From NCBI RefSeq assembly GCF_041820985.1, contig NZ_JBGUAU010000010.1:1-64000 (forward strand): a stretch of 64,000 nucleotides of DNA, read 5' to 3'. The notes below the pieces were generated by a model that was not told the origin of the DNA, did not search any database, and was given only the letters and a program-made list of their open reading frames with translations. Numbering within the stretch: the stretch's first letter is position 1; every line of letters starts with the position of its first letter. Below are positions 42,746 through 52,943 of the stretch, in pieces. The position numbers were made by a program, and so were the translations under genes. Origin of the DNA: Evansella sp041820985. Lineage in GTDB: Bacteria > Bacillota > Bacilli > Bacillales > Salisediminibacteriaceae.

Positions 42746-45139
42746 TTACGTAGTTGATATCATTACTTTTTGATTTGGATACATTTCAACATCATAATAA
42801 CTTCCACCTAATGAAGAGTTTGAAATTTCCACTCCATCGCCTATTAGATCATAACCAGTAAAAACGCTTGGTAGTTGTAACGTAGTCTTAGTTTTTCTAT
42901 CTGCAACAAGTGATGCTTGAAAGAAGTTCGTATCCACATCCCAAGAAAAAGAGATTTTTCCCGTACAAAATCGAAAATCTCGAACACTACCTTTTTTCCA
43001 CTTATCAGGCAGAGCTGGTAAGACTTTCAACATATCTTTGGAAACAAAGAGAAGCATCTCTTGAACCGCATTGACCCACCCCATATTCGCATCCATTTGG
43101 ATAGGAGCAGTTTCAATTTCCATACTTAACCCCATATTTCTCCAATCGTTATGAAGTGTATAAAAGTTATTTAATAAACAAGAACGGGATAAATATTCTA
43201 AACTTTGTAGTGCTTTATTTCCCTCATGTAACCTAGCATAAATACACGCCATATGCATGAAAGACCAACCTGTTTGAGCACCAATGACACGGTTTTCTAC
43301 TGCTTTTTTGAAAGCACCGAATAAATGCGTTCCCGTTTTTTGCATACATTCGTTACCTGGAAATAAGGGGTAAATATGAGAAAGATGACGATGATCATTT
43401 CTTTCTTCAAATGCTGGATGCAACCATTCCTCTATCGCCCCATCTTTCGTTACTGTATACTCTGGTAAACGGGAAATCATTTCTTCCCATACACGAATTT
43501 CATCTAAATAGACTGATCCTTCTCTACATCCCTCTACCAAGTTAGTTAACAACTCTTTTACAATAGCGATATCCATTGTTGCATTAATAGTTGTAGGCAT
43601 AGGATGTGCAATAGGATTTCCATCCTTTGGCATGAAATTTTGTGGAGTATTTTCTGGAGAAACAGATGGTAGATAATCATATTGATTATCATCACCTAGA
43701 ACTAAGAAGTCTTGATAGAAAAGCGCAACCTCTCTCATATATGGAAGTAGTTGATTCGTTAAGAAATCTTTATCACCTGTATATAAGTAGTAATCATAAA
43801 AGTGTTGTGCAAGCCAACCAGCGGCACCTGTCCAATTCATAATAACGGGAACAATTTGATTAGGAATTCCAATATTCGGTGTAGTTCCTGCAGGTATATA
43901 AATTCCACGGCATCCATATAGCTTTTTGGCACTATCACGGAAATCGTTTATCATTTCCTTATAATAATAAAACAACGTTGTTATTGAATCTGTGAGTCCG
44001 CCCACGTTTGCATGCCAGTACATCATTTGGATATTTTCATTTGCCATTCGATGACACCACATCAAATTGTAATCTCCACCCCATAATCCATACATTCCAA
44101 ATGGCTGCCCTTCCTCTCTAGTTCCAGAGATGAAGAGATATCTACCATATGACCACATTTTCTCTACAAGTGTTGTAGAGACTTCTCCCTCATATGCATC
44201 TAGTAACAGTTGTTCATTGGAGTGCTCGTTATCATTGCCATCTAAAAATAAAGAAGCTGAATGGAAGAGTTCCTGATGTAAAAGCACATGTTTACCTAAC
44301 AGACCTTTATATATAGGGTCTAACGACAATAGTTCCGATCTTAACTTTGGCCATTCCTTTTTATAGTCCGATTTCACAAAGACTTTGATAAGAGCAACAA
44401 CTTTACTCGTATTTTTACAACAAATAGAATCATACTCAGGGAGACATTCCCCACCGGTTGGAACGATCCGGATAACAGCACCGTAATCCGTGTTGTCATC
44501 ATTTGTTGCAGAATAGTAGAGGAAGTTGTCCTCTGTTTTTATTTGCACTGTCTTTTCTAATTGTTTTATTTTGTTCTCCATTTTATGACTATCACTCTTA
44601 TGCAGTTTGAACTGAAAGTCTGCGGAAAACAGTAGTTCAGTAGAATTTATTTCGTAAACAATGACATCATCTGCACGTGATACAAATAAGCTTCTCATAA
44701 AAATGTTATTTTCTTCTTTCCAGCTTACATGAATCTCCCCTGTTTCCATGTCAAGAACTCTACGATAATGATGAAAACCGGACTTATTGTGCATTCTCAC
44801 TTTCAAATCAACGAGAGGTAAAATAGAGGATAGTTGTGTACTATATCCTTTTTCTTTTAAAGACTTCGTCAAATTCCAATTTGCTTCCTGATATTTTTCC
44901 TCTTCTATCAATCTACGGGTTTCACGAAGTGTGTGGCTAACTTCTGGTAGCTCATCCTTTTTCCCTCCATGCCACAGTTCCTCGTGATTAATTAACACCG
45001 TTTCAAGGTTCACTCCGCCATAGACAGCAGCACCGATTTTTCCATTTCCTGAAGGTAGTGCCTCTCTCCACATGTTTCGCCACCATGAAGCTGGATACTT
45101 CAACACTAGTTTATTTCTATTATTATCAGTACATGGCAT
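42746..45139 (-). CDS. GH95-family glycosidase
   Basis: 797-residue cytosolic enzyme. The N-terminal beta-domain motif EALPSGNGKIGAAVYGGVNLET with EELWHGG is the GH95 signature, and the (alpha/alpha)6 barrel has GRYLFISGTREEGQPFGMYG, WTGAAGWLAQHFYDYYLYTGD and SPENTPQ. Known members are alpha-L-fucosidases or alpha-L-galactosidases; in this pectin cluster either could remove a terminal deoxy- or L-sugar. GGAGG precedes the ATG. Confidence 0.85.
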   Translation of the reverse strand: MPCTDNNRNKLVLKYPASWWRNMWREALPSGNGKIGAAVYGGVNLETVLINHEELWHGGKKDELPEVSHTLRETRRLIEEEKYQEANWNLTKSLKEKGYSTQLSSILPLVDLKVRMHNKSGFHHYRRVLDMETGEIHVSWKEENNIFMRSLFVSRADDVIVYEINSTELLFSADFQFKLHKSDSHKMENKIKQLEKTVQIKTEDNFLYYSATNDDNTDYGAVIRIVPTGGECLPEYDSICCKNTSKVVALIKVFVKSDYKKEWPKLRSELLSLDPIYKGLLGKHVLLHQELFHSASLFLDGNDNEHSNEQLLLDAYEGEVSTTLVEKMWSYGRYLFISGTREEGQPFGMYGLWGGDYNLMWCHRMANENIQMMYWHANVGGLTDSITTLFYYYKEMINDFRDSAKKLYGCRGIYIPAGTTPNIGIPNQIVPVIMNWTGAAGWLAQHFYDYYLYTGDKDFLTNQLLPYMREVALFYQDFLVLGDDNQYDYLPSVSPENTPQNFMPKDGNPIAHPMPTTINATMDIAIVKELLTNLVEGCREGSVYLDEIRVWEEMISRLPEYTVTKDGAIEEWLHPAFEERNDHRHLSHIYPLFPGNECMQKTGTHLFGAFKKAVENRVIGAQTGWSFMHMACIYARLHEGNKALQSLEYLSRSCLLNNFYTLHNDWRNMGLSMEIETAPIQMDANMGWVNAVQEMLLFVSKDMLKVLPALPDKWKKGSVRDFRFCTGKISFSWDVDTNFFQASLVADRKTKTTLQLPSVFTGYDLIGDGVEISNSSLGGSYYDVEMYPNQKVMISTT

Positions 45140-45274
45140 TGATACAAACCTCCATTAATTCGATTGTCCAGACTGCAACTTTACAAATTTGATATGCGAC
45201 CTCATCAAACCCTTCCGAATGATCGTATGTTTTGGTAAGGGATTGAAAAATATCAACACTAAATTAACGAAAAC

Positions 45275-47326
45275 TTAGATGTAAGGTTCAATTCCTTCCC
45301 ACTTTACTGTCCAACTTCCATTACTAGGGAATCCTGGGCAGTCATTGGTTGAAGATCCTTCCCATCCACATATCATCATTGCTACAGCAGTTAACAAACC
45401 ACCATTTCCTGGTAAGTAAGCAGTTAAGCCAGGTCTTTGATAATTATGACCATTTGCAAGATACGTATTTTTCGTTGCATCCATTAATAAAAAGTTGATA
45501 GCCATCTCTCTTTCTCCTAATCGTGCTGCGGTCATGGCACACATCGGGAAATCCCATCCCCAAGCAGATTCCCAATCCCATACCTTTTCTACTTTTTTCA
45601 ATGTGCTTCTCATAACCTCTAAATCTACTAATGTTCCTGGGAGTATTCCTAATGCCCCAACCATAGATGGGTGATCATGATTTTTTTCAGTGAATGTATC
45701 TAGGCAATTTTCATGGGCTAGATAAACACCTTCCGATTGTGGAAGAGGAGCCATTGCATTTGCAATCTTTTCCCATATTGGATTATTAGAAACACGTAAA
45801 CGCTGCGCCCATTTCATCGCTATTTCCAATCCATACTTCCAATACTCCACTTCATAAGGAGGATTTAAACTATCTTTCATACGATGACATTCCTGAGCAG
45901 GAATGAGAGGTGGTCCTAATACATAAGCATTCTTTTCCTCATCCCAATGAGCAAACGAAGCCATGAAATCAGCGGATTCAAAAACGATTGACTTATATTT
46001 TTCTAGTATTTCTTTCGACGGCTTAGACCGATAAAGTAATTCGGCTAATGCAATCGGATGTGGTTGTTGCCATATTAATCCTGGTGCAACAGGGGAAGGA
46101 GTTTGAATTCCATCATATCCAACCATTTTCGGCCAACGAGCACCAACATAGCCTTGAGAACGTGCTAACTCTCTTGCATTGGGTAAAATAGATTGATACC
46201 AATCCATACTTTTGGATAAAAGACTTGGTCGACTCCAAAGTGGAAAATGTGCAGCATGCCACCAGTGCATTTCTAAATGTAACTTACCAAACCAACTATT
46301 ATACATAAGACCTGTCTCTTGAGGTGGCAATGACCCTCCACTATGAATAGCACATAAATATTGCGAAAGGACAACTCTTCTTTCCAATTCGTTCGCTCTA
46401 TTATCCGTACTTTCTGAAAAATCAACTAAGCCCCCGTCTAACCAAAACCTTTCCCAATGATCCTCACTTAACTTACGTATCTCTCTCATAGTGGTATCTG
46501 CTGGATTTTCAGTTGCAAATGAAAATGTACATTCTATTTCATCTGTCTCCCCATTGGAATATAAAGTAAACTCATGCGTATTCGTAGCCTTAAGTGTTCC
46601 TGAACTCCAATTCCACTTTACATCATAGTTGTCATTATCCATCTGTCTTTTTAAAATGGCAGTATTCGTATTTTCAAGGTGTAAATCCGTACTATGTCTA
46701 TCTTCATTTTCATAGTTTAGCTGGACTGACTTGGCCCAGTTCGTATGAGTAATATCTGGATTAGGAAATATAGTAAATACTTCAAGCCGCTTTTCCTTAA
46801 TCAATGGAGACGATACCTTTACTCCAATTGCATCATATATAGGATGGCAAACTGTTTCTACGTTAACAGGAACTTCCTCTACCATAAACTTACTATGTAT
46901 CGTACCTGTCCATAGATTCAATTTTTGCTCTATATTAGTAATTTGAGTACAATTTACTTCCGCTCCCTCTTGAGTATAAAAACGGAATGAAATTCTCCCG
47001 AGCTGAAGTCGATGAGGATTCTGCCTTAACCAATGATATGCTTCCGGCTTATCCTCTGGTTTCATTGGATATTTAACGTTACGTCCATACGTTTCAAAAC
47101 TTTGAAATGTAATATCATCATTTGTATATAACTCGGGTCCATTCGTATAATGCCAGCCCCAATTAGACTGTGTTCCAAGTGGAGTTTCATATTCTTCGGG
47201 AAAGGTTTGTAAACCAGTAAAATCAACACTAAATCCAAACTCCCCGTTCCCAAGGGATAATGGAGATAACGAGTCTACTTTTGTTATAAGTGGATTATGT
47301 CTCTCCACAACCATCTTCTTATCCAT
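45275..47326 (-). CDS. (alpha/alpha)6-type glycosidase, family not assigned
   Basis: 683 residues, no signal peptide. The N-terminal part (SPLSLGNGEFGFSVDFTGLQ) and the C-terminal part (WDWESAWGWDFPMCAMTAAR, NGSWTVKWEGI) suggest a beta-sandwich plus (alpha/alpha)6-barrel protein related to the GH65/GH95 clan. I cannot place it in a named family. Acidic residues in ETGLMYNSWFGKLHLEMHWWH and PAQECHR are candidates for catalysis. GAGGTGG before the ATG. It lies between the regulator and GH95 genes and is predicted to act on a pectin side chain. Confidence 0.72.
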   Translation of the reverse strand: MDKKMVVERHNPLITKVDSLSPLSLGNGEFGFSVDFTGLQTFPEEYETPLGTQSNWGWHYTNGPELYTNDDITFQSFETYGRNVKYPMKPEDKPEAYHWLRQNPHRLQLGRISFRFYTQEGAEVNCTQITNIEQKLNLWTGTIHSKFMVEEVPVNVETVCHPIYDAIGVKVSSPLIKEKRLEVFTIFPNPDITHTNWAKSVQLNYENEDRHSTDLHLENTNTAILKRQMDNDNYDVKWNWSSGTLKATNTHEFTLYSNGETDEIECTFSFATENPADTTMREIRKLSEDHWERFWLDGGLVDFSESTDNRANELERRVVLSQYLCAIHSGGSLPPQETGLMYNSWFGKLHLEMHWWHAAHFPLWSRPSLLSKSMDWYQSILPNARELARSQGYVGARWPKMVGYDGIQTPSPVAPGLIWQQPHPIALAELLYRSKPSKEILEKYKSIVFESADFMASFAHWDEEKNAYVLGPPLIPAQECHRMKDSLNPPYEVEYWKYGLEIAMKWAQRLRVSNNPIWEKIANAMAPLPQSEGVYLAHENCLDTFTEKNHDHPSMVGALGILPGTLVDLEVMRSTLKKVEKVWDWESAWGWDFPMCAMTAARLGEREMAINFLLMDATKNTYLANGHNYQRPGLTAYLPGNGGLLTAVAMMICGWEGSSTNDCPGFPSNGSWTVKWEGIEPYI

Positions 47327-47335
47327 TGTTCCACC

Positions 47336-49648
47336 TCATTTAATTAATCGATCTTTTGAAGTATTCTCTTCGGAACTCTTTCTATATTTCGTCATCTCTC
47401 TATATTTACCAGGAGTTACATCTTTATATTTACGAAATACACGAATAAAGCTATTCTCATGTTGATAACCAACCTTCATTGCAATCGTAGACATTTTCTC
47501 TTCTGTATTTAGAAGAAGTTCAGCAGCGTAGTCCATCCTCAATTTTGTAAAATAACCATAAATCGTTTCGTTCATGATGTCCTTAAAAATTTGACTTGCT
47601 AAACTAACACTAATACTGACAGATTCTGCAATCTCTGGAATTCCTATTTGTTTATCCAAATTTTGTTTCATGTACATTATCATTTGCTCACAAACAACAT
47701 ACTCCTTTTGCTGTTGAGACAATCGGGAGCTTTCTGCCAATCTATCAACAAGTTCTACAATGTCCTTTTCCATATCTACTAAATCCATAGTTTCTAATTT
47801 ATTCCATATGTCTTGTTCATTCTGTACTTCTCCCTTTTTCGTTTTATTCATGTGCTGAAAACGTTCTTCTAAACGCACGATGAAAGCTAGTACTTTTAAA
47901 GGAATACATTGTTTTTCTCGAATAATCTCTATCATTGATCTAACCATATTTACTGCTTTTGATGTATCCCCTGATTCGATTATCTCAGCTAGATTATTAA
48001 TATATTCTTCTTTTATCGTAACTTCGTTTTTATCAAGATTCGTCAATTCATTGAAAGTTAGTAAACTTCCATATCCTTTATACAATCTAAGTCCGAGAGT
48101 ATCTTTCGCTTCTTTCACAGCTTGAGGCAAAGCTCCTACATCCGATTGAGAATTACTAAAAGAAATGGAAATACTGAACTCCAGCATTCGAGATATCACT
48201 GAAACCGCTTCCAACATTTTGATTTCTAACGAAGCTTTTTTCTCAGTTGATTGAAGTAAAATAACTATTTTATCTTTACCCAAATCTACACACTCGTTAC
48301 GCCAATTAGATGATAGTACCTCTGAAACGATATTTGTTAATGCAAACTTTAACAAGGAATGATCTGATTCTGGAAACTTCGATAACCATCTAGGGTAATT
48401 ATCAATAGAAATAATCGCAATTGTATAAGGTTCTTTAGCCCATCCTTGGAAATACACATCCCACTTTTCGTGAATTTCTTCTTTACTATTCATATTACCT
48501 GTATAAATATCTTGAAAAAATTTGGATACGGCTTCTGTTTTTACTTTTCTAACTAGATCTGATAAATCTGTGTAATTACTCATTAAATCACCTGTCAGGT
48601 TTTCTAAGTGTAATAAATCATGACGATCAATCTCTCCATCTTTTACTTTAAAGAGTTGCTTCATTCGACGAATAGGTTTGAAAGCAACAGTATTAATACG
48701 GAAAATTGTTACGAATCCTAATAATAAAGCCAATAACGATACTGAAAAAACAATATCTCTTATTTTCTTGGATTTTGCTAACAATTTATCCTGAGAGACG
48801 AAGGACACATAATTCCACCCTGTAAGAGGGGACTGAATAATATTACCAAGAAGTTTATTTCCATCATAGTCAATCTCGCGCAATCCTTTTTCACGTAAAT
48901 TGGTGATCATTTCATCTATTGTTCCTTGCGCAAAAAACTGATTTGTTTCTGAATAAAGCATTTCATTATTTCCATCCGTAATGAACCTTATACTATTCAT
49001 GTTTTGTGTTTGAGAAGGGTTTAATTTTGAAAACAAATCCTTTTCTTCTAGATTAATTGCAATAATTCCCCTTAAATCACCATTCATCATTATTTTTCGA
49101 AACAAAGTGATTTCGGAGCTACGTGACCTTGCCCCTTCTGGAATAACTCTTTTTTTCACAATCATTCTTTCATCACCGAACTCGTCAGCAATGTCGACCC
49201 ATTCTGAATCTATAAATGTAAGTTTCTTAGAACTGAAGCCTTGTGGCATGGAAACAAAGCTATCTTTTTCTGTATCATAAATGTATATACTTTTTATATA
49301 AGAAGAATTATTTATCATCGTTGATAACAAATCATATATTCTAGTAATATTATAATAAGAGTTCTGATTATTACTTTTTAAAAACTCATTTACATGGGGA
49401 TCTAATGCAATATTAATAGCTGTTTTATTACTATCTGTAATATATTCATCTATTAAGTTCATACTAATTTGTAGCATTTGTTGCTGTGGTTCATTCAATT
49501 GATCTTGCAACACAGATTTGGAAGAATAGTAAGAAGTAATACCCACGAGAAGAATAATAAGAAATATAGCGATTGTGATAAAGAGTACCAGTCTAGTTTC
49601 CGTGTTTGAAATGGTATTCTTCATCCACTTTTGCATCCTTTGGGGCAT
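47336..49648 (-). CDS. YesS-like membrane-bound AraC-family regulator
   Basis: 770 residues. A transmembrane segment (about 17-39), an extracytoplasmic sensor domain (about 40-295), a second transmembrane segment (about 298-320), a cytosolic middle region and a C-terminal AraC DNA-binding domain (KQIGIPEIAESVSISVSLAS, KVGYQHENSFIRVFRKYKDV). This one-component architecture matches Bacillus subtilis YesS, regulator of the rhamnogalacturonan genes. AAGGAGGGA lies 7 bp before the ATG. It sits inside the operon it probably controls. Confidence 0.88.
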   Translation of the reverse strand: MPQRMQKWMKNTISNTETRLVLFITIAIFLIILLVGITSYYSSKSVLQDQLNEPQQQMLQISMNLIDEYITDSNKTAINIALDPHVNEFLKSNNQNSYYNITRIYDLLSTMINNSSYIKSIYIYDTEKDSFVSMPQGFSSKKLTFIDSEWVDIADEFGDERMIVKKRVIPEGARSRSSEITLFRKIMMNGDLRGIIAINLEEKDLFSKLNPSQTQNMNSIRFITDGNNEMLYSETNQFFAQGTIDEMITNLREKGLREIDYDGNKLLGNIIQSPLTGWNYVSFVSQDKLLAKSKKIRDIVFSVSLLALLLGFVTIFRINTVAFKPIRRMKQLFKVKDGEIDRHDLLHLENLTGDLMSNYTDLSDLVRKVKTEAVSKFFQDIYTGNMNSKEEIHEKWDVYFQGWAKEPYTIAIISIDNYPRWLSKFPESDHSLLKFALTNIVSEVLSSNWRNECVDLGKDKIVILLQSTEKKASLEIKMLEAVSVISRMLEFSISISFSNSQSDVGALPQAVKEAKDTLGLRLYKGYGSLLTFNELTNLDKNEVTIKEEYINNLAEIIESGDTSKAVNMVRSMIEIIREKQCIPLKVLAFIVRLEERFQHMNKTKKGEVQNEQDIWNKLETMDLVDMEKDIVELVDRLAESSRLSQQQKEYVVCEQMIMYMKQNLDKQIGIPEIAESVSISVSLASQIFKDIMNETIYGYFTKLRMDYAAELLLNTEEKMSTIAMKVGYQHENSFIRVFRKYKDVTPGKYREMTKYRKSSEENTSKDRLIK

Positions 49649-49833
49649 GAAGGGTCCCTCCTTTTTTTCCTTCCATTATATCACATAGCCCCTCTAGTAA
49701 TTCAAAGTATCAAAATATTCTAATATTTTTCCGATCGAATTTTTCCTACATTCGATTAGCCTTTTAAAAAATTAAATATCGTCTTCTTCCTTTATGCTTT
49801 CTATGAAATTACCGGTAGATATTCAAATTATTA

Positions 49834-51159
49834 TCATCTTACTTTCGCTTGATCATCTATATCCACGGAACCAAGTACTTCCCTTAACGTAATTGGGCGG
49901 TGCTCCAGTACCGATCTCCAAACAGCTTCTCCAGTTCCTACGGAATAAGCTCCATCAATTGCCCCGGATAAATGTTTGAAAGGTTTATTCTCCTCTTCTC
50001 CTAGAAAAAGGTCTTCTAATAGTAGTGGATCCCCACCACCATGACCACCTTCTTGATGGACAACGTGGATGGTTTCCTTTGAACCAAATAAAGGGAAATA
50101 ATCGATCGTTTGAACAGGCGTCGGAAACGGAGTTCTTCCGGGAGCATGGTATTCCATTGTTTCTATTCTCCCTTTTGTTCCATTTATCGCTAGACGATAA
50201 CCTTCATAAGGCAATGAAAAATTTACTGAATAGCTTAATAATGCACCTTTATCATATTTAATCGTTGCAGTGTAAGTATCTTCAATTGTAATTTCAGAAT
50301 CAAAAATACATTGATCTGGCCGATAATCTGTATAAGGAAAGTCAATCTTCTTCTCAGTAAGTGAATTTAGGTGATCATCAGGTACCTGGATATTTTTTTG
50401 TCGTGAATTCCACCTAGAGTAATAAGAACAGTCCTTTTTATCCTTGCATGTACCACAGTGTCTTCCATCAACTTTCTTTGGATTTAATTCTCCTTCTGAT
50501 CCGTAATAGTTTAATGCTCCATATGCAAATACTTCTGCTGGTTTTTGGGTTATCCACCAATTAACTAAATCAAAATGGTGGGTGCATTTATGTATCGACA
50601 AACCACCAGATAGATCCCTGTCTCTATTCCATCTTTTAAAGTAGCTTGAACCATGATACGTATCGAGGTACCAATTTAAATCGATCGAAGTAATTCTTCC
50701 AAGTTTCCCATCTTGCACTAACTCTTTAATTTTTGTATGAATAGGTGTGTACCTATAGTTAAACGTAACCGTTACTTTTCCTTTACTCCCTTTCTCCGCT
50801 TCTAGAATTTTACGACAGTCTTCTCCTGTTGTTACCATCGGTTTCTCCGTAATAACATCAAGATCATGTTCTAATGCAGAAAGAATATACTTTGCATGAG
50901 TATCATCTCTTCCAGCGACGATAATAACATCTGGTTTTGTTTCTTTAACCATTAAATCAAATTCATGTTCTCCATATGTATCTATAGGAGTTTGACACTG
51001 TAGCTTTGAATGATATACTTCAAACCGTTTAGGATCTTGATCTAGCAGTCCTACTATTTCGCATGTTTTAGAAAAGGTAGTAAGGATAGGTTTGGCAAAC
51101 ATTCCAATCGCTCTACCACTAACACCACAGATTGCATATCTTTTTTTCACAAGATTCAT
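49834..51159 (-). CDS. Gfo/Idh/MocA-family oxidoreductase 2, with Cys cluster
   Basis: 441 residues. Rossmann domain (YAICGVSGRAIGMFAKPIL), EKPMVTTGEDCRKIL, then HHFDLVNWWI. Residues about 220-240 carry a CGTCKDKKDCSYYS insertion typical of one subgroup of the family, probably a metal site. Substrate unknown. ATG or the GTG three codons later is the start. It follows the importer genes, so it probably handles an imported sugar. Confidence 0.85.
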   Translation of the reverse strand: MNLVKKRYAICGVSGRAIGMFAKPILTTFSKTCEIVGLLDQDPKRFEVYHSKLQCQTPIDTYGEHEFDLMVKETKPDVIIVAGRDDTHAKYILSALEHDLDVITEKPMVTTGEDCRKILEAEKGSKGKVTVTFNYRYTPIHTKIKELVQDGKLGRITSIDLNWYLDTYHGSSYFKRWNRDRDLSGGLSIHKCTHHFDLVNWWITQKPAEVFAYGALNYYGSEGELNPKKVDGRHCGTCKDKKDCSYYSRWNSRQKNIQVPDDHLNSLTEKKIDFPYTDYRPDQCIFDSEITIEDTYTATIKYDKGALLSYSVNFSLPYEGYRLAINGTKGRIETMEYHAPGRTPFPTPVQTIDYFPLFGSKETIHVVHQEGGHGGGDPLLLEDLFLGEEENKPFKHLSGAIDGAYSVGTGEAVWRSVLEHRPITLREVLGSVDIDDQAKVR

Positions 51160-51245
51160 TCCTTTCCTTTTTTTGAGTAAAAAAGAATTATTATTGAAGG
51201 AAAGTGTTGCCCTTAAAGGGAAACACTTTCCTTTTTTCTTAAATC

Positions 51246-52829
51246 CTAATTACTCATTCTGTCATACCATTCTTGTACTCGTTCTGTAACCTTATCTCCA
51301 CCAGCTTGATACCATCTATCCACAAATTCATCAAATTTCTCGATTGGCCATTCACCAATTACGATCTTCGTTAAATACTCTTGGAATAGTTTGTGAGATT
51401 GAATATCCGGGTAACCTTCATATACCGTAGCAGGCAACCCATCACCAGCAATTCTTCTAGCATCAGCCGTACTTACTACAAAGATATCTCGAACCATCTG
51501 TTGTTGATGTTCTGGAAATGTTTCTGAAATTCGAATTTCCATATCTTCTTGAGTAGTTAAATTTCTCATTCCTAATGCAATTGGCGTATCATCAGTAGCA
51601 GGTATGAGAACTTTTTCCCCATTTTCCACTTTATGTTGTGCCCCTTCAATTCCATAGCGAACAAAATCGTCATATTCACTGTTATAGAAGAAGTCTAGTA
51701 ATCGTAATGCTGCGGCTGCTTTATCTTCCGATGCTTTTGGAATCATCCATTCGGGTTCGCCCATACTTTTTTGAGTAATAAACCCTTCAAATCCATCTGC
51801 TTTCGGCATTGGCATACCAACTACATACGCATCTGGAGCACCGCTTTCAATCATTGCATTGTGGCGATCACGTAAGTTTGCAGGTAAATGGTACCAACTA
51901 CCTACTAAGTTATTATTAATTTTGGCAGTCCAAACATCACCTTTATTCAAAAAAGTTTCATTATCAAGTAATTTCTCATCATATAATTGTTGAATAAATG
52001 TTATAGCTGCTTTCATGTTGTCTGTGATTCCTGCATATTGGATTTCACCATCATAAATATCCCACTCAGGCTTTCCTTCCCACATTGCAACTCCATAGAT
52101 AGCAAATAAGTGGTCCATCCATGTACCAAATTCTCTTCCTGAAGTAGGAAGTTCATCATTTTCACCGTTCCCATTTGGATCTTCGTCACGAAAAGCTCTT
52201 AATAAATCTACATATTCGTCTACCGTAGTTGGCATATCATGACCAACCGTATCAATCCAATCTTGTCGTATTAAGGCTGCTCGCTCTGGAACTAGGTATA
52301 CTTTTGGAACGTAATAGATTTTCCCATCAGGAGTTGCTGAGCGCACCACATCCCAAGCCTCTTCTGGAACACTTTCCCAAACATGTGGAGCATGAACTGG
52401 AAGAAGATCATCTAAAGGAAGTGCTGCTCCCTGTTGTATTAACGTTCTTTCTATTCCACCAATCGGACGGAAAATATCAGGAAAATCCTCTGAAGCAAAC
52501 ATTAGATTTAAGTATTCGGTAGCATCCGCACCAGCAGGAGGAGTTAACAATTCGTATTCTACCCCTGTCTCACCTAAAACATATTGGACATGTGGATCGT
52601 CACTTTCAGGCAGTGTGCCTTTAGATAAATGACTTTTAAAAACCCGAACATGCTCCATTTCTACTTCGTTTCCATCATTAGCATCATTATCGTTATTAAC
52701 ATCATTATTGCTTCCACTATCCGACGGCGTTCCTGTCTCTGTGTTTGTATTATTGCAACCGACTGTGATTACTAATACAAACAGTAAAGTAAATAATCCT
52801 AATAGTAATTTCCCCGAAAATTTTGGCAT
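51246..52829 (-). CDS. LplA-like oligosaccharide-binding lipoprotein
   Basis: 527-residue solute-binding protein. The signal peptide ends in lipobox ITVGC (Cys25), followed by an Asn/Asp/Ser linker (NNDVNNDNDANDGNEVEME). The fold matches the LplA-type binding proteins that import pectin or rhamnogalacturonan oligosaccharides. AAGGAGGAG before the ATG. A 9-bp inverted repeat lies 41 bp upstream. Ligand inferred from the adjacent enzymes. Confidence 0.9.
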   Translation of the reverse strand: MPKFSGKLLLGLFTLLFVLVITVGCNNTNTETGTPSDSGSNNDVNNDNDANDGNEVEMEHVRVFKSHLSKGTLPESDDPHVQYVLGETGVEYELLTPPAGADATEYLNLMFASEDFPDIFRPIGGIERTLIQQGAALPLDDLLPVHAPHVWESVPEEAWDVVRSATPDGKIYYVPKVYLVPERAALIRQDWIDTVGHDMPTTVDEYVDLLRAFRDEDPNGNGENDELPTSGREFGTWMDHLFAIYGVAMWEGKPEWDIYDGEIQYAGITDNMKAAITFIQQLYDEKLLDNETFLNKGDVWTAKINNNLVGSWYHLPANLRDRHNAMIESGAPDAYVVGMPMPKADGFEGFITQKSMGEPEWMIPKASEDKAAAALRLLDFFYNSEYDDFVRYGIEGAQHKVENGEKVLIPATDDTPIALGMRNLTTQEDMEIRISETFPEHQQQMVRDIFVVSTADARRIAGDGLPATVYEGYPDIQSHKLFQEYLTKIVIGEWPIEKFDEFVDRWYQAGGDKVTERVQEWYDRMSN

Positions 52830-52869
52830 TCTTTCTCCTCCTTGTTTTATAAAAATGAAATATTATATC

Positions 52870-52890
52870 AAACCGATTTGTAATCGGTTT
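52870..52890. promoter_or_regulatory. Palindrome between permease and binding-protein genes
   Basis: Perfect 9-bp arms AAACCGATT and AATCGGTTT with a 3-base centre. Either an operator or an RNA hairpin that stabilises the abundant binding-protein message. Confidence 0.55.
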
Positions 52891-52943
52891 CATAACTTGC
52901 TAGCTAAAAACATTATAGGTTTAAGAAGACATCTTGTCTCCTA

